In this document: positions 1 through 8,612 of the stretch, one piece after another | Layout of the letters: each line of letters opens with the position of its first letter | How positions within the stretch are numbered: position 1 is the first letter of the stretch | DNA from: Chitinophagaceae bacterium UBA1930 | GTDB lineage: Bacteria > Bacteroidota > Bacteroidia > Chitinophagales > Chitinophagaceae | Length of the DNA: 64,000 nucleotides | Reading direction: 5' to 3' | NCBI GenBank assembly: GCA_002337145.1 | Contig: DDFK01000002.1 | Location: 1,778,748 to 1,842,747 of the forward strand | The notes under the pieces: generated by a model | Databases searched by the model: none | Seen by the model: only the letters and a program-made list of their open reading frames with translations | Told to the model about the DNA's origin: nothing | Translations under genes and position numbers: made by a program

Positions 1-407
1 GAATATGTATACGAAACATTATTCCAAGTAGTGCCATCAGAACTCCATTGAAATACAATTGTACCATTAAACGCAGTAGTCCCTCTACCACCCCACAAAA
101 TTGTTATTGAAGAGTAACCTACAGTGGATAAATTATTTGAATAAGTAAGTGTATGTGTAGTGCCGTTTGTTCCTGTACCATTAAATAAGGCATTAGCACC
201 ACCAGAAGCACCTGTATATGTGGAAGAAGCAGAAGCTGTGCTACCATTCCAACCATTAGTAGTATTTGAACTAGTCCATCCAGTCGGTAATACAGCGTTT
301 GTAGTTCCAAAAGTTTCTGTAAACAGGTTTGTCTGCCCCCATCCTTTTGCCAATCCCAAAAACAGAAACAGTCCTAACAAAAAACTTTTAAATGAAAACT
401 TACGCAT
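1..407 (-). CDS. Secreted surface protein, N-terminal part only (cut by window edge)
   Basis: The reading frame is open from an ATG at 407 to the left edge, so only about 135 N-terminal residues are visible. Residues 1-25 are a clear Sec signal peptide: basic start MRKFSFK, a Leu/Phe-rich core, then a Gly-Trp-Gly-Gln end. The mature part is rich in Thr, Ser, Asn and Gly with repeated aromatic residues, as in large Bacteroidota adhesins and T9SS cargo proteins, but no named domain can be assigned. An in-frame ATG at 437 would add ten residues before the signal peptide. The 3' end and any sorting tail lie outside the window. Function unknown. Confidence 0.7.
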   Translation of the reverse strand, partial: MRKFSFKSFLLGLFLFLGLAKGWGQTNLFTETFGTTNAVLPTGWTSSNTTNGWNGSTASASSTYTGASGGANALFNGTGTNGTTHTLTYSNNLSTVGYSSITILWGGRGTTAFNGTIVFQWSSDGTTWNNVSYTY

Positions 408-642
408 CAAAAAGTTACGGGTAGCAGCTATACGCATACACGGATGTATTAAATTCAGAAATGGGGTTACATTTTCAACAGTGGGCAGCAAAAATGCCAT
501 AAATCAAACAACAATATGCTGACCCATTGTTATCAAATTATCAATTAAACAGAAATAAATATAATTGGTAAAACGGGAACTAGGTGCATCCAAAAAGACA
601 TTTTATCGCCCATCCATTGCCAGCCGTACAACTACTTGATAA

Positions 643-1689
643 TTAACTTATATCAATCACCCGCTTCTCTCTGCCGCTGCTATACGCCGCTTCAATAATC
701 CGTATTACTGCCAGCCCGTCTTCGGCTGTTACAGGCACGGGTTGGTTATGTGCAATAGCTTGATAAATGCCTTCATAATAATCCAGGTACTGGCCACGTT
801 GCGATGGGATGATTTCACGGATCACTACACCATCTTTTTCAGTATGCAACAGCCCCCATTCAATTGTATCTTCCACACCCCAGTTGGCTTCATCGGGCTT
901 CCTCTCCGCAAGCAGGGCAACTTCTTGCCCATTTGTTTTTGGCTTAATAAAAGTGCCCTTGCTACCATGAATAATATAACCGATTGATGCTTCTCTTGCC
1001 AGCAGCGTGCTTTTTAAACGTACCCTTACATTCGGGTAATAGAATAGTATCTCAAAATAATCATCCACTTTACTGATGGGGCGTATGATCTTTATATCGG
1101 CAAAAACCGCATCGGGAAAACCGAACAGTTGCAAGGCCTGGTCAATTAAATGTGCACCTAAGTCATATACGATACCAGTGCCCAATACAGGTTCTTCTTT
1201 GTGCAGCTTATAACTCAAGGCTTCGGTAAAACGGTCGTAATGAATCTCTGCTTCCACTACATTGCCCAGTAATTTTTCATCCAGTACTTTTTTCACGGTC
1301 CTGTAATCGCTGTCGTACCTGCGGTTCTGGTATGCAGACAGTACCAAATTCCTTTCTTTCGCCAATGCAATCAGTTCCTCCCCTTCTGCAACCGTTACGG
1401 TAAAAGGTTTTTCCAGCACCACATGCTTATTGGCAAGCAATGCTTTCTTTGCATAATCGTAATGGGTAATATTGGGCGTGTTCACAATCACCAGGTCAAT
1501 GGTTTCATTTGCAAGCAATGCTTCATAGCTATCGTACGAAACCGCATCCGGATAAAAGCCCTGTATGATCTTTTTGCTCCGCTCCCATGCCCCGCACAAT
1601 TTAAAGCCTTGATGCAGTTCAATAAAAGGTGCATGGAACAGTTTGCCCGACATGCCAAAGGAACAAAGTGCCGTGTTTATAGGTTTCAT
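643..1689 (-). CDS. Gfo/Idh/MocA-family NAD(P)-dependent oxidoreductase
   Basis: A 348-residue cytoplasmic oxidoreductase of the usual family length. Residues 1-120 form a Rossmann domain. The family's EKPF cofactor motif lies at 93-96, after the strand containing IVNTP. The C-terminal half is the alpha/beta substrate domain, with GTGIVYDLGAHLIDQ, whose Asp and His match the usual catalytic region. The family oxidises or reduces sugars, inositols and related compounds, so the substrate cannot be read from sequence; the closest style is E. coli YdgJ-like enzymes. A GNAT gene lies upstream on the same strand, separated by about 130 bp of AACCAAT-type repeat DNA, so shared transcription is uncertain. 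Confidence 0.9.
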   Translation of the reverse strand: MKPINTALCSFGMSGKLFHAPFIELHQGFKLCGAWERSKKIIQGFYPDAVSYDSYEALLANETIDLVIVNTPNITHYDYAKKALLANKHVVLEKPFTVTVAEGEELIALAKERNLVLSAYQNRRYDSDYRTVKKVLDEKLLGNVVEAEIHYDRFTEALSYKLHKEEPVLGTGIVYDLGAHLIDQALQLFGFPDAVFADIKIIRPISKVDDYFEILFYYPNVRVRLKSTLLAREASIGYIIHGSKGTFIKPKTNGQEVALLAERKPDEANWGVEDTIEWGLLHTEKDGVVIREIIPSQRGQYLDYYEGIYQAIAHNQPVPVTAEDGLAVIRIIEAAYSSGREKRVIDIS

Positions 1690-1707
1690 AAAGTATAATA
1701 TTAATGG

Positions 1708-1790
1708 TTGGATGTTTAAGGTTTAATGGTGTTGGTATTTGGGATTTGGTTTATTGGTATTTGGTTATTAGTTATTGGTTTATTGGTATC
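1708..1790. repeat. Degenerate AACCAAT-type minisatellite
   Basis: Non-coding DNA built from TTGGT, TTTATTGGT and TTTGG words (AACCAATA read on the minus strand). A 15-base word, TTGGTTTATTGGTAT, occurs exactly twice, at 1746-1760 and 1775-1789. A similar tract lies at 56685-56770 in the same setting, between the 3' end of one minus-strand gene and the start of the next. It is followed by AATTTGGAATTT words. Function unknown. Confidence 0.6.
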
Positions 1791-1818
1791 GGAATTTGGA
1801 ATTTCCTAACTGGAATTT

Positions 1819-2421
1819 CTACAGCATTGCTTTCAATTTTTCTTTCACACCACTATCCCATTCTTCTTTCAATATAGACAATATGATACTGTCCCTTCTG
1901 CCACCACCAACTTTGGGTACATCCTGCCGCAACACGCCTTCTACCGTGCAGCCGATTTTTTTCATGGCTGCTATACTTCTTGCATTGGTATTGTCGGCCC
2001 TGAACTCCACACGCAGCATACCCATTGTTTCAAAAGCAAACTGCAGCAATAAAAACTTGCAGTGCCTGTTCAACCCAGTTCCCCTGAACCTTTCGCCATA
2101 CCAGGTGTAACCCAGTTGTAAAGTTTTGAAGTTAAGCTTCATATCATAGAACCTGGTGCTACCTGCGTATTGCTGCGTTATTTTATCAAACACAATAAAG
2201 GGGTACATATGCTTCGCTGTTCTTCCCTCAACCGCTTGCCCAATATAGCTTTTAAGTTGTTCTTCGCCTGCGGCAGATACCAGACCATACTTCCAGGTAT
2301 CGGGTTCATGCAAACTAAATTCAAGCAGATACTTGCAATCATCTACCACTAATGGTCGCAACAAAACGCAATCATCTTCCAAAACAAAATCCTTTTCAAA
2401 ATCAAATCGTTCTTCTGCCAT
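1819..2421 (-). CDS. GNAT-family N-acetyltransferase (RimJ/RimL type)
   Basis: A 200-residue single-domain acetyltransferase. The layout fits the RimJ/RimL-like branch: an N-terminal strand with LRPLVVDDCKYLLEFS, a central strand pair (QYAGSTRFYDM, LQLGYTWYGERFRGTGLN) containing the acetyl-CoA pyrophosphate-binding loop RFRGTGLN, then VEFRADNTNARSIAAMKKIG, the Asn-containing helix typical of this group. The branch acetylates protein N termini, antibiotics or small amines, so the substrate is open. It is divergent from glmS, with a 100-bp intergenic region shared by the two promoters. Confidence 0.88.
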   Translation of the reverse strand: MAEERFDFEKDFVLEDDCVLLRPLVVDDCKYLLEFSLHEPDTWKYGLVSAAGEEQLKSYIGQAVEGRTAKHMYPFIVFDKITQQYAGSTRFYDMKLNFKTLQLGYTWYGERFRGTGLNRHCKFLLLQFAFETMGMLRVEFRADNTNARSIAAMKKIGCTVEGVLRQDVPKVGGGRRDSIILSILKEEWDSGVKEKLKAML

Positions 2422-2521
2422 TTCGATATACTTTAATATTCCTTAAAATCGTTAATAAGCAGCAAGCAAATTGAGCAAAAAATTTGAATATTGCACCTTC
2501 ATCATTTAATTTAATAATTCT

Positions 2522-4360
2522 ATGTGCGGAATAGTTGGTTACACAGGCCCCAGGGAAGCTTACCCCATTGTACTGAAAGGTTTGAAAAGATTGGAATACC
2601 GTGGTTACGACAGTACCGGTGTGGCCTTATTGGACAATGGCAAACTGGACGTTTATAAAAAGAAAGGAAAAGTGGCCGAACTGGAAGAAACATTGGTAGG
2701 AAAAAATCTCCATTCGCATATCGGCATTGGCCATACCCGTTGGGCAACACATGGCGAGCCAAGCGACAGGAACGCACACCCCCATTTATCCAACAGCGGC
2801 AAACTGGCCATGCTGCACAACGGCATCATTGAAAACTATGTACCCATTAAAAATGATTTGCTAAAAAAAGGCTACACGTTTAAAAGCGATACAGATACCG
2901 AAGTACTGCTGAACTTTATTGAAGACATTAAGCAGAACAACAATTGTACGCTTGAAGAAGCTTTGCGTATTGCACTGAAACGTATTGTAGGTGCTTACTG
3001 CATTTTATTGATTGAGCAGGATGACCCCGAAACTATTTACGCTGCAAGAAAAGGAAGCCCATTGGTAATTGGCATTGGCAAGGGCGAACATTTTTTGGCA
3101 AGCGATGCCAGTCCCATTATTGAATACACCAAAGAAGTGGTGTATGTGAACGATTACGAGATTGCCATTGTACGCCCAGACGAACTGATACTGAAAAACC
3201 TGGGCAATGAAAAGCAGACACCTTTTATTACCAAGCTGGATATGGAACTTGCTGCCATTGAAAAAGGCGGTTACGAACATTTCATGTTGAAAGAGATACA
3301 CGAACAACCCGATACCATTCATGATTGTTTACGCGGAAGGCTGTTGCCTGAAACGGGGCAGATCATCATGAGTGGTGTGGATGACAACTTAGAGTCGTTG
3401 GTAAATGCACAACGCATCGTAATAGTAGCCTGCGGTACCAGTTGGCATGCGGGGCTGATTGCAGAATACATGATTGAGGAACTTTGCAGGATACCCGTTG
3501 AAGTGGAATATGCCAGCGAGTTCCGCTACCGCAACCCTATCATCAACAAAGGCGATGTAATTATTGCCATTTCGCAAAGTGGCGAAACGGCCGATACATT
3601 GGTGGCATTGGAAAAAGCAAAGGAACAGGGTGCATTTATTTTTGGTGTGGTGAATGTGGTGGGCAGCAGTATTGCACGCATCAGCCATGCAGGTGCCTAT
3701 ACACATGCGGGGCATGAAATAGGTGTAGCAAGTACCAAAGCATTCACAGGCCAATTGGCTGTGTTGAGTATGATGGCCTTAAAGATTGCTTATGCAAAAG
3801 GCACCATCAACGAAGAGCGTTACCTGCAATTGATGCGTGACCTGCATGCAGTACCAGAAAAAGTAAAAGAGATATTGCAGGACACCAGCAACATAAAAGC
3901 CATTGCCGAAAAATACAAAGATGCCAAAGACTTCCTGTTCCTAGGGCGTGGCTACAACTTCCCCGTTGCATTGGAAGGTGCATTGAAGCTGAAAGAGATC
4001 AGTTATATACATGCAGAAGGCTACCCTGCTGCCGAAATGAAGCACGGCCCTATTGCATTGGTTGATGAAAACCTGCCTGTTGTATTTGTGGCAACAAAAG
4101 ACAGTTATTACGAAAAAATTGTAAGCAACGTACAGGAAATTAAAGCAAGAAAAGGAAAGGTAATTGCCGTAGCAACCGCAGGCGATGAAGTGATACCGGG
4201 TATGAGCAACGATGTAATGTTTGTACCCGATACCGATGAAGTGATTGCACCATTGCTAAGCACCATTCCCCTACAGTTATTGAGTTACTATGTAGGTATT
4301 GCAAAAGGCATTGATGTAGATAAACCAAAGAACCTTGCCAAGAGCGTAACGGTTGAATAA
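2522..4360 (+). CDS. glmS: Glutamine-fructose-6-phosphate aminotransferase (isomerizing)
   Basis: GlmS makes glucosamine-6-phosphate from fructose-6-phosphate and glutamine, the entry step to UDP-GlcNAc, peptidoglycan and LPS. The 612 residues match the family length. The protein begins MCGIVGY, so removal of Met exposes the Cys nucleophile of the class II glutaminase domain (about 2-220). GHTRWATHG and HNGIIENY are further glutaminase motifs. Two SIS sugar-isomerase domains follow (about 290-430 and 460-600), with CGTSWHAG and SQSGETADT. The C terminus NLAKSVTVE is the conserved GlmS ending. No glmS ribozyme-like leader is evident; the 5' region is under 100 bp. Confidence 0.98.
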   Translation: MCGIVGYTGPREAYPIVLKGLKRLEYRGYDSTGVALLDNGKLDVYKKKGKVAELEETLVGKNLHSHIGIGHTRWATHGEPSDRNAHPHLSNSGKLAMLHNGIIENYVPIKNDLLKKGYTFKSDTDTEVLLNFIEDIKQNNNCTLEEALRIALKRIVGAYCILLIEQDDPETIYAARKGSPLVIGIGKGEHFLASDASPIIEYTKEVVYVNDYEIAIVRPDELILKNLGNEKQTPFITKLDMELAAIEKGGYEHFMLKEIHEQPDTIHDCLRGRLLPETGQIIMSGVDDNLESLVNAQRIVIVACGTSWHAGLIAEYMIEELCRIPVEVEYASEFRYRNPIINKGDVIIAISQSGETADTLVALEKAKEQGAFIFGVVNVVGSSIARISHAGAYTHAGHEIGVASTKAFTGQLAVLSMMALKIAYAKGTINEERYLQLMRDLHAVPEKVKEILQDTSNIKAIAEKYKDAKDFLFLGRGYNFPVALEGALKLKEISYIHAEGYPAAEMKHGPIALVDENLPVVFVATKDSYYEKIVSNVQEIKARKGKVIAVATAGDEVIPGMSNDVMFVPDTDEVIAPLLSTIPLQLLSYYVGIAKGIDVDKPKNLAKSVTVE

Positions 4361-4366
4361 GAATGG

Positions 4367-4463
4367 AACGTGAATCGTAAAATCGTGAATCGCTAGAACG
4401 GAGAAGACTATTACACCATCTTGCGATTTACGATTCACGACTAGCGATTCTCGATTCACGATT
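4367..4463. repeat. Nested inverted repeat of CGTGAATCG words after glmS
   Basis: The 130-bp gap after glmS holds CGTGAATCG twice on the left (4369-4377 and 4385-4392 region) and its complement CGATTCACG on the right (4431-4439, 4452-4460), plus a CTAGCGATTC copy. Left and right halves pair as a long imperfect stem around a loop near 4400-4420. It could act as a terminator or mRNA-stabilising hairpin for glmS, but there is no clear T-run. It looks like one of the short palindromic repeat families common in Bacteroidota. Confidence 0.6.
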
Positions 4464-4490
4464 AATAAAGCATAATCATTATACATACGA

Positions 4491-6716
4491 ATGCCTCAAA
4501 ACATCATCACCAAAACCTCGCTTTCTTCTTTGGGTTATGGCTTTGTAAGCACCGAGAACATGCCCAAAGGCAAAGACGAATATTATTTGCGTAACATGCA
4601 GAACAGGAGCGGTATCAGTTACCGGCAACTGTCTGCCTACGAAATCGAGGTACTTGTCCGCAACCGCAATACCAGCGATGACTGGAACAAGATACTGGTA
4701 AGCGATGCATTCAATCCAGAGCTAGTTAAGAACTGCAAGTTTTACGGCTTGGTACGCATTGGCAAACTGGAACCTTACTGCCTTGCATTCAGCGACCTGA
4801 AAGTGCCTGTGGGTCTGTACAATTCCACCATCATCAGTTGCGACTTTGGCGACAATGTCTGCATAGACAATGTAAATTACTTGTCACATTATATATTGGG
4901 CAACGAAGTGATCATTACCAATGTAAATGAACTGATCACCACCAACCATGCAAAGTTTGGTAACGGCATCATCAAACAAGGAGAAAGCGAAAGCATCCGG
5001 ATATGGCTGGAAGTATGCAACGAAAATGGTGGCCGCAAGATATTGCCCTTTAACGGCATGTTACCCGGCGATGCTTACCTATGGAGCAAGTACCGTGATG
5101 ATGATGCCTTGCTGGAAAAATTTAAACAGTTTACCGAACTGCGTTTCAATAAAGACCGTGGCTATTACGGCAAGATTGGCGACCGTACCGTCATCAAAAA
5201 TTCAGCCATCATAAAAGATGTATGGATCGGCAGCGATGCCTATATAAAAGGTGCCAACAAATTAAAGAACCTTACCATCAACTCCGGCGAAGAAGGCAAG
5301 ACCCAGATTGGTGAAGGCTGCGAAATAGTGAACGGTGTTATTGGTTATGGCTGCAGGATATTTTATGGCGTAAAAGCCGTACGCTTTATTATGGCGTCGC
5401 ATTCGCAATTAAAGTACGGGGCAAGGTTAATCAATTCTTATTTAGGTAACAATGCTACCATATCCTGCTGCGAGGTACTGAATTCATTGATCTTTCCCGC
5501 ACATGAACAGCACCACAACAACTCCTTTTTATGTGCTGCATTGGTAATGGGGCAAAGCAATATAGCAGCCGGTGCCACCATTGGCAGCAACCACAATTCA
5601 CGTGGTGCAGATGGTGAGATAGTTGCAGGGCGTGGCTTTTGGCCGGGGCTCTGCGTAAGCCTTAAACACAACAGCAGGTTTGCATCTTTTACCATTTTAA
5701 CCAAAGGCGATTATCCTGCGGAACTGAACATACCCATTCCGTTTGCATTGGTAAGCAACGATGTGAGCAAAGACCAGTTGACCGTAATGCCGGGCTATTG
5801 GTTCATGTACAATATGTATGCATTGGCACGCAACAGTTGGAAATACATTGACCGTGACAAACGTGTGGAACGCATACAGCAGCTTGAATACAATTACCTG
5901 GCCCCAGATACCATCAATGAAATTTTTGCATCGCTTACCATATTTGAAGAATGCACGGGTAAAGCCTATTTGCAAAAAACAGATGCTACTGCAACCTTCA
6001 CCAAAGAAGCATATGTTGCCAAAGGAAAAGAACTGCTGAACAATAAAGGCAATGCTTTGAAAGGTATTGAAATAACAGCCAACGGGTTTGAAAACACCAA
6101 ACGCAAAGTGGTTTTTGCCAAACTTCCAACGGCATACACGCTTTACAAAGACCTCATTGTTTACTATGGCGTTATTGAATTGTTGGAATTTATCAAAGCC
6201 AACAATATCAAAACCCTGAGTGCTTTGGTAGCTGCACTGCCTTCCAAAAACGCAAGGACGGAATGGTTGAATATCGGTGGGCAATTGATGCCTGCAGTAG
6301 AAGTAGAAGGGTTGAAAGACAAGATCAAAAAAGGCAGTATCAAATCATGGTATGCCATACACCATTTCTATACTACACAAGGCACCAAATATGACTTGCA
6401 GAAACTGCAACATGCATTGGCAAGCCTTGCAGAAATAGAAAATATTTCCATAAAGAAACTGGACAAGCCAACATTTGACCGTTTGCTGAATGCAGCCATT
6501 GCCACCAAGGAATGGATGACAAAAGGCATTTACGATGCCCGTGCAAAAGATTACAATAGTGAGTTCCGCAAAATGGTGTATGACACCAACGAAGAAATGG
6601 ACCATGTTATGGGCAAGCTGGATGACAACAGTTTTATACAGCAACAGAACGAAGACCTCAAAGAATTCAAACAGTCTATCGCCAATTTGAGAAAAGGTTT
6701 TTACAGGGCGAAGTAA
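4491..6716 (+). CDS. DUF4954 family protein (left-handed beta-helix)
   Basis: A 741-residue protein matching the DUF4954 family of Bacteroidota, function unknown. The first half carries hexapeptide-type turns of a left-handed beta-helix (for example SAIIKDVWIGSDAYIKG, GEGCEIVNGVIGYGC, NNATISCCEVLNSLIF), as in sugar-nucleotide acyltransferases and nucleotidyltransferases. The second half (about 450-741) is helical, ending in charged helices. There is no signal peptide, so it is expected in the cytoplasm. It lies 130 bp after glmS on the same strand; a role in amino-sugar nucleotide metabolism is a guess based only on fold and position. Confidence 0.85.
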   Translation: MPQNIITKTSLSSLGYGFVSTENMPKGKDEYYLRNMQNRSGISYRQLSAYEIEVLVRNRNTSDDWNKILVSDAFNPELVKNCKFYGLVRIGKLEPYCLAFSDLKVPVGLYNSTIISCDFGDNVCIDNVNYLSHYILGNEVIITNVNELITTNHAKFGNGIIKQGESESIRIWLEVCNENGGRKILPFNGMLPGDAYLWSKYRDDDALLEKFKQFTELRFNKDRGYYGKIGDRTVIKNSAIIKDVWIGSDAYIKGANKLKNLTINSGEEGKTQIGEGCEIVNGVIGYGCRIFYGVKAVRFIMASHSQLKYGARLINSYLGNNATISCCEVLNSLIFPAHEQHHNNSFLCAALVMGQSNIAAGATIGSNHNSRGADGEIVAGRGFWPGLCVSLKHNSRFASFTILTKGDYPAELNIPIPFALVSNDVSKDQLTVMPGYWFMYNMYALARNSWKYIDRDKRVERIQQLEYNYLAPDTINEIFASLTIFEECTGKAYLQKTDATATFTKEAYVAKGKELLNNKGNALKGIEITANGFENTKRKVVFAKLPTAYTLYKDLIVYYGVIELLEFIKANNIKTLSALVAALPSKNARTEWLNIGGQLMPAVEVEGLKDKIKKGSIKSWYAIHHFYTTQGTKYDLQKLQHALASLAEIENISIKKLDKPTFDRLLNAAIATKEWMTKGIYDARAKDYNSEFRKMVYDTNEEMDHVMGKLDDNSFIQQQNEDLKEFKQSIANLRKGFYRAK

Positions 6717-6749
6717 TAGATGCATTTGATTATTCAAGTACAGGAAAGC

Positions 6750-6903
6750 AATGTCATACTGAGCCTCTCGAAGTATGGCAAACGGAACCGCAGTTCAAAA
6801 AAGGTAGTGTATCAGAGATGTTAGGTTGTTCGGATAGCTATCGAGTAGAAACCAAGTTAGCACTTCTATATACAATCGCCTTCGACAAGCTCAGGCTGAC
6901 ATT
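6750..6903. repeat. MITE-like element with about 25-bp inverted ends
   Basis: The left end (from 6750, AATGTCATACTGAGCCTCTC...) and the reverse complement of the right end (ending at 6903, AATGTCAGCCTGAGCTTGTC...) agree at 21 of 25 positions. The right-end word CTTCGACAAGCTCAGG is familiar as a dispersed intergenic repeat in bacterial genomes. The 154-bp body encodes no protein and contains the palindrome GATAGCTATC. No target-site duplication is obvious. Confidence 0.6.
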
Positions 6904-6940
6904 TACGCTTCGATAAAAGTTGAGCTTTGATCTGAACCTT

Positions 6941-6955
6941 GATGGGTGCGACGCC
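6941..6955 (-). repeat. GGCGTCGCACCCATC word, copy 1 of 3
   Basis: The 15-base word reads GGCGTCGCACCCATC on the minus strand. The same word occurs at 25699-25713 on the plus strand, and 13 of its bases (GCGTCGCACCCAT) at 11061-11073. All three copies lie in gaps just after genes. Function unknown. Confidence 0.55.
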
Positions 6956-6996
6956 GAGAAAGTCCAATCTTTAATCTCCAGCTAAGTACATAAACA

Positions 6997-7029
6997 TAAA
7001 AGCCACTCCGCTAAACGGAATGGCTTTTA
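6997..7029 (-). terminator. Rho-independent terminator of aspartate kinase 1
   Basis: A stem of TAAAAGCCACTCCG (6997-7010) pairs with CGGAATGGCTTTTA (7016-7029) around a 5-base CTAAA loop, with one mismatch. A/T runs flank both sides, so it can work in both directions. It lies 19 bp after the end of the minus-strand kinase gene. Confidence 0.75.
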
Positions 7030-7048
7030 TAAAAACGGTGCGATTCAA

Positions 7049-8371
7049 TTATTTCAACCCGAACAGGCCTTCATTCAACAATTGCAATGTCTGCGTTTTA
7101 TAGGTTGCAGGCAACAGCAACGAAATGTTGTGCGAGCTTCCTCCATAACTTACCATGGTTACAGGAACTGTACTAATGGCATCAAAGAGCTTCTTCAACA
7201 CATTATCTGTTGAAGCAATCTCGTTACCAACAATGGAAATAATGGTATGCTCCTTTTCAACCTCAACCGTACCAAACGGTTCAAGCTCTTTTGTTATTTC
7301 TTTTAAAAATGTATCGCTGTCAATGGTTACGCTTACCGCCACTTCAGAAGTGGTGATCATATCAATGGAAGTCTTGTACTTCTCAAACACTTCAAATATC
7401 TTACGCAGAAAGCCATAAGCCAGCAACATGCGGCTGCTCTTGATCTTGATGGCAATGATGCCATCTTTGGCAGCAACGGCTTTTACGCCACGGCTATTGG
7501 CATTCTGTTCAATGGTGGTGCCTTTGGCATCGGGCTGCATGGTGTTCAACAACTTTACCGGCACATTGTAATGCTGTGCAGGCCATATACAGGCGGGATG
7601 CAATATCTTGGCACCAAAGTAGGCAAGCTCTGCAGCTTCATCAAAGCTCAACTGTTCTATGGCAACGGTTTTGCTTACCACACGAGGATCGTTGTTGTGC
7701 ATGCCGTCAATATCCGTCCATATTTCGCATACACTTGCCTTAACGGCAGCAGCCACCAACGATGCAGTGTAATCGCTACCGCCACGTTTCAGGTTGTCCA
7801 CTTCTCCCCTTGCATTGCGGCATATATAACCTTGCGTTACAAACAGCTTCTTATTGGCATGTTGCTGCAATAGCTGTCCAAGTTTTACCTTGATACTGCC
7901 AACCTGTGGTTCTTCGTTACTGTCAATGGTCATGAACTCCAATGCAGGCAACAGCAAATGGTCAACATCCGATTCTTCCAAATAGATGGAGAACAATTTG
8001 GTGCTCAACAGTTCGCCTTGTGCCAATATATCTTTGTTCAATGCCTCGCTAAAAGATATCTTTAATATGATGTTCAGGAAATCGAAATGTTCTTCAACAA
8101 TCTTATAGGCTTTTGCCTGGCATTCTTCTGTCTTCAACAGGTCCATTACAAAATTCTTGTATTGGATCTCCAGCTTATCAATATTCTGTTTGGCAGCTTC
8201 CCTATTGCCTTGCGACAAACAGTTGCTGATCTCTACCAATGCATTGGTTGTTCCGCTTAATGCACTCAGCACTACAATGGTTGGCTCATCGCCCCTTGTA
8301 ATCAATTGTGCCACCTGCTGCATACGTTCCGGCTTGCCAACACTGGTGCCGCCGAATTTCATTACTTTCAT
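7049..8371 (-). CDS. lysC: Aspartate kinase (copy 1)
   Basis: Catalyses ATP-dependent phosphorylation of aspartate, the first step to Lys, Thr, Met and diaminopimelate. This is a 440-residue monofunctional enzyme. The kinase domain (1-280) starts KFGGTSVGKPERMQ with the family KFGGTS motif; RGGSDYTASL and WTDIDGMHNNDPR are the aspartate/ATP-binding segments. Two ACT domains follow (about 300-440), including SIDMITTSEVAVSVTID, which normally carries feedback control by lysine or threonine. A second kinase lies at 33210-34472 with a less typical KFGGAS motif. An internal ATG three codons in (MKFGG) is also possible. No hom or asd gene is adjacent. Confidence 0.96.
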   Translation of the reverse strand: MKVMKFGGTSVGKPERMQQVAQLITRGDEPTIVVLSALSGTTNALVEISNCLSQGNREAAKQNIDKLEIQYKNFVMDLLKTEECQAKAYKIVEEHFDFLNIILKISFSEALNKDILAQGELLSTKLFSIYLEESDVDHLLLPALEFMTIDSNEEPQVGSIKVKLGQLLQQHANKKLFVTQGYICRNARGEVDNLKRGGSDYTASLVAAAVKASVCEIWTDIDGMHNNDPRVVSKTVAIEQLSFDEAAELAYFGAKILHPACIWPAQHYNVPVKLLNTMQPDAKGTTIEQNANSRGVKAVAAKDGIIAIKIKSSRMLLAYGFLRKIFEVFEKYKTSIDMITTSEVAVSVTIDSDTFLKEITKELEPFGTVEVEKEHTIISIVGNEIASTDNVLKKLFDAISTVPVTMVSYGGSSHNISLLLPATYKTQTLQLLNEGLFGLK

Positions 8372-8489
8372 GTGCGTCTTCTGTTTTGTTTGTAGGACAC
8401 ATGGATTTTACAAAGACCCAAACCCTGGAAAGTAGCTTGTTTCATTTGTCCCCCCGCCCGATTGATGATTTGATTTTTTATTTGAGTTG

Positions 8490-8497
8490 CAAATGTA
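8490..8497 (-). promoter_or_regulatory. Candidate -7 box for aspartate kinase 1
   Basis: The minus strand reads TACATTTG, followed by CA, a perfect match to the Bacteroidota -7 consensus TAnnTTTG. A clear -33 TTTG was not found at the usual 19-21 bp. The implied leader is about 110 nt. The same TACATTTGCA word precedes the small gene at 37528-37728. Confidence 0.4.
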
Positions 8498-8612
8498 ATG
8501 GCTGGAATATTTTTTCAGTAAGAATTTTAACCGCAAGAACACGCAATCATTTACTACCAAATGTTAGCCTTGCATAATAGCAAAACCTGTACTTTCATGC
8601 AAAGAATAATCT

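Larger units (their letters stand above)
6717..7048. other. Gene-free stretch between convergent genes
   Basis: This 332-bp gap separates the ends of the DUF4954 and aspartate kinase genes. It holds a MITE-like element with inverted ends (6750-6903), a perfect GATAGCTATC palindrome inside it (6833-6842), one copy of the GGCGTCGCACCCATC word (6941-6955, minus strand) and a rho-independent terminator (6997-7029). No credible ORF was seen. Confidence 0.7.

Noticed and set aside
2422..2521. glmS ribozyme or riboswitch upstream of glmS
   Set aside because: The leader is under 100 bp, shows no ribozyme core, and such elements are not expected in this phylum.
5697..6284. 195-codon minus-strand ORF inside the DUF4954 gene
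   Set aside because: Antisense shadow of a well-supported gene; rich in Phe, Cys and His as expected of such shadows.
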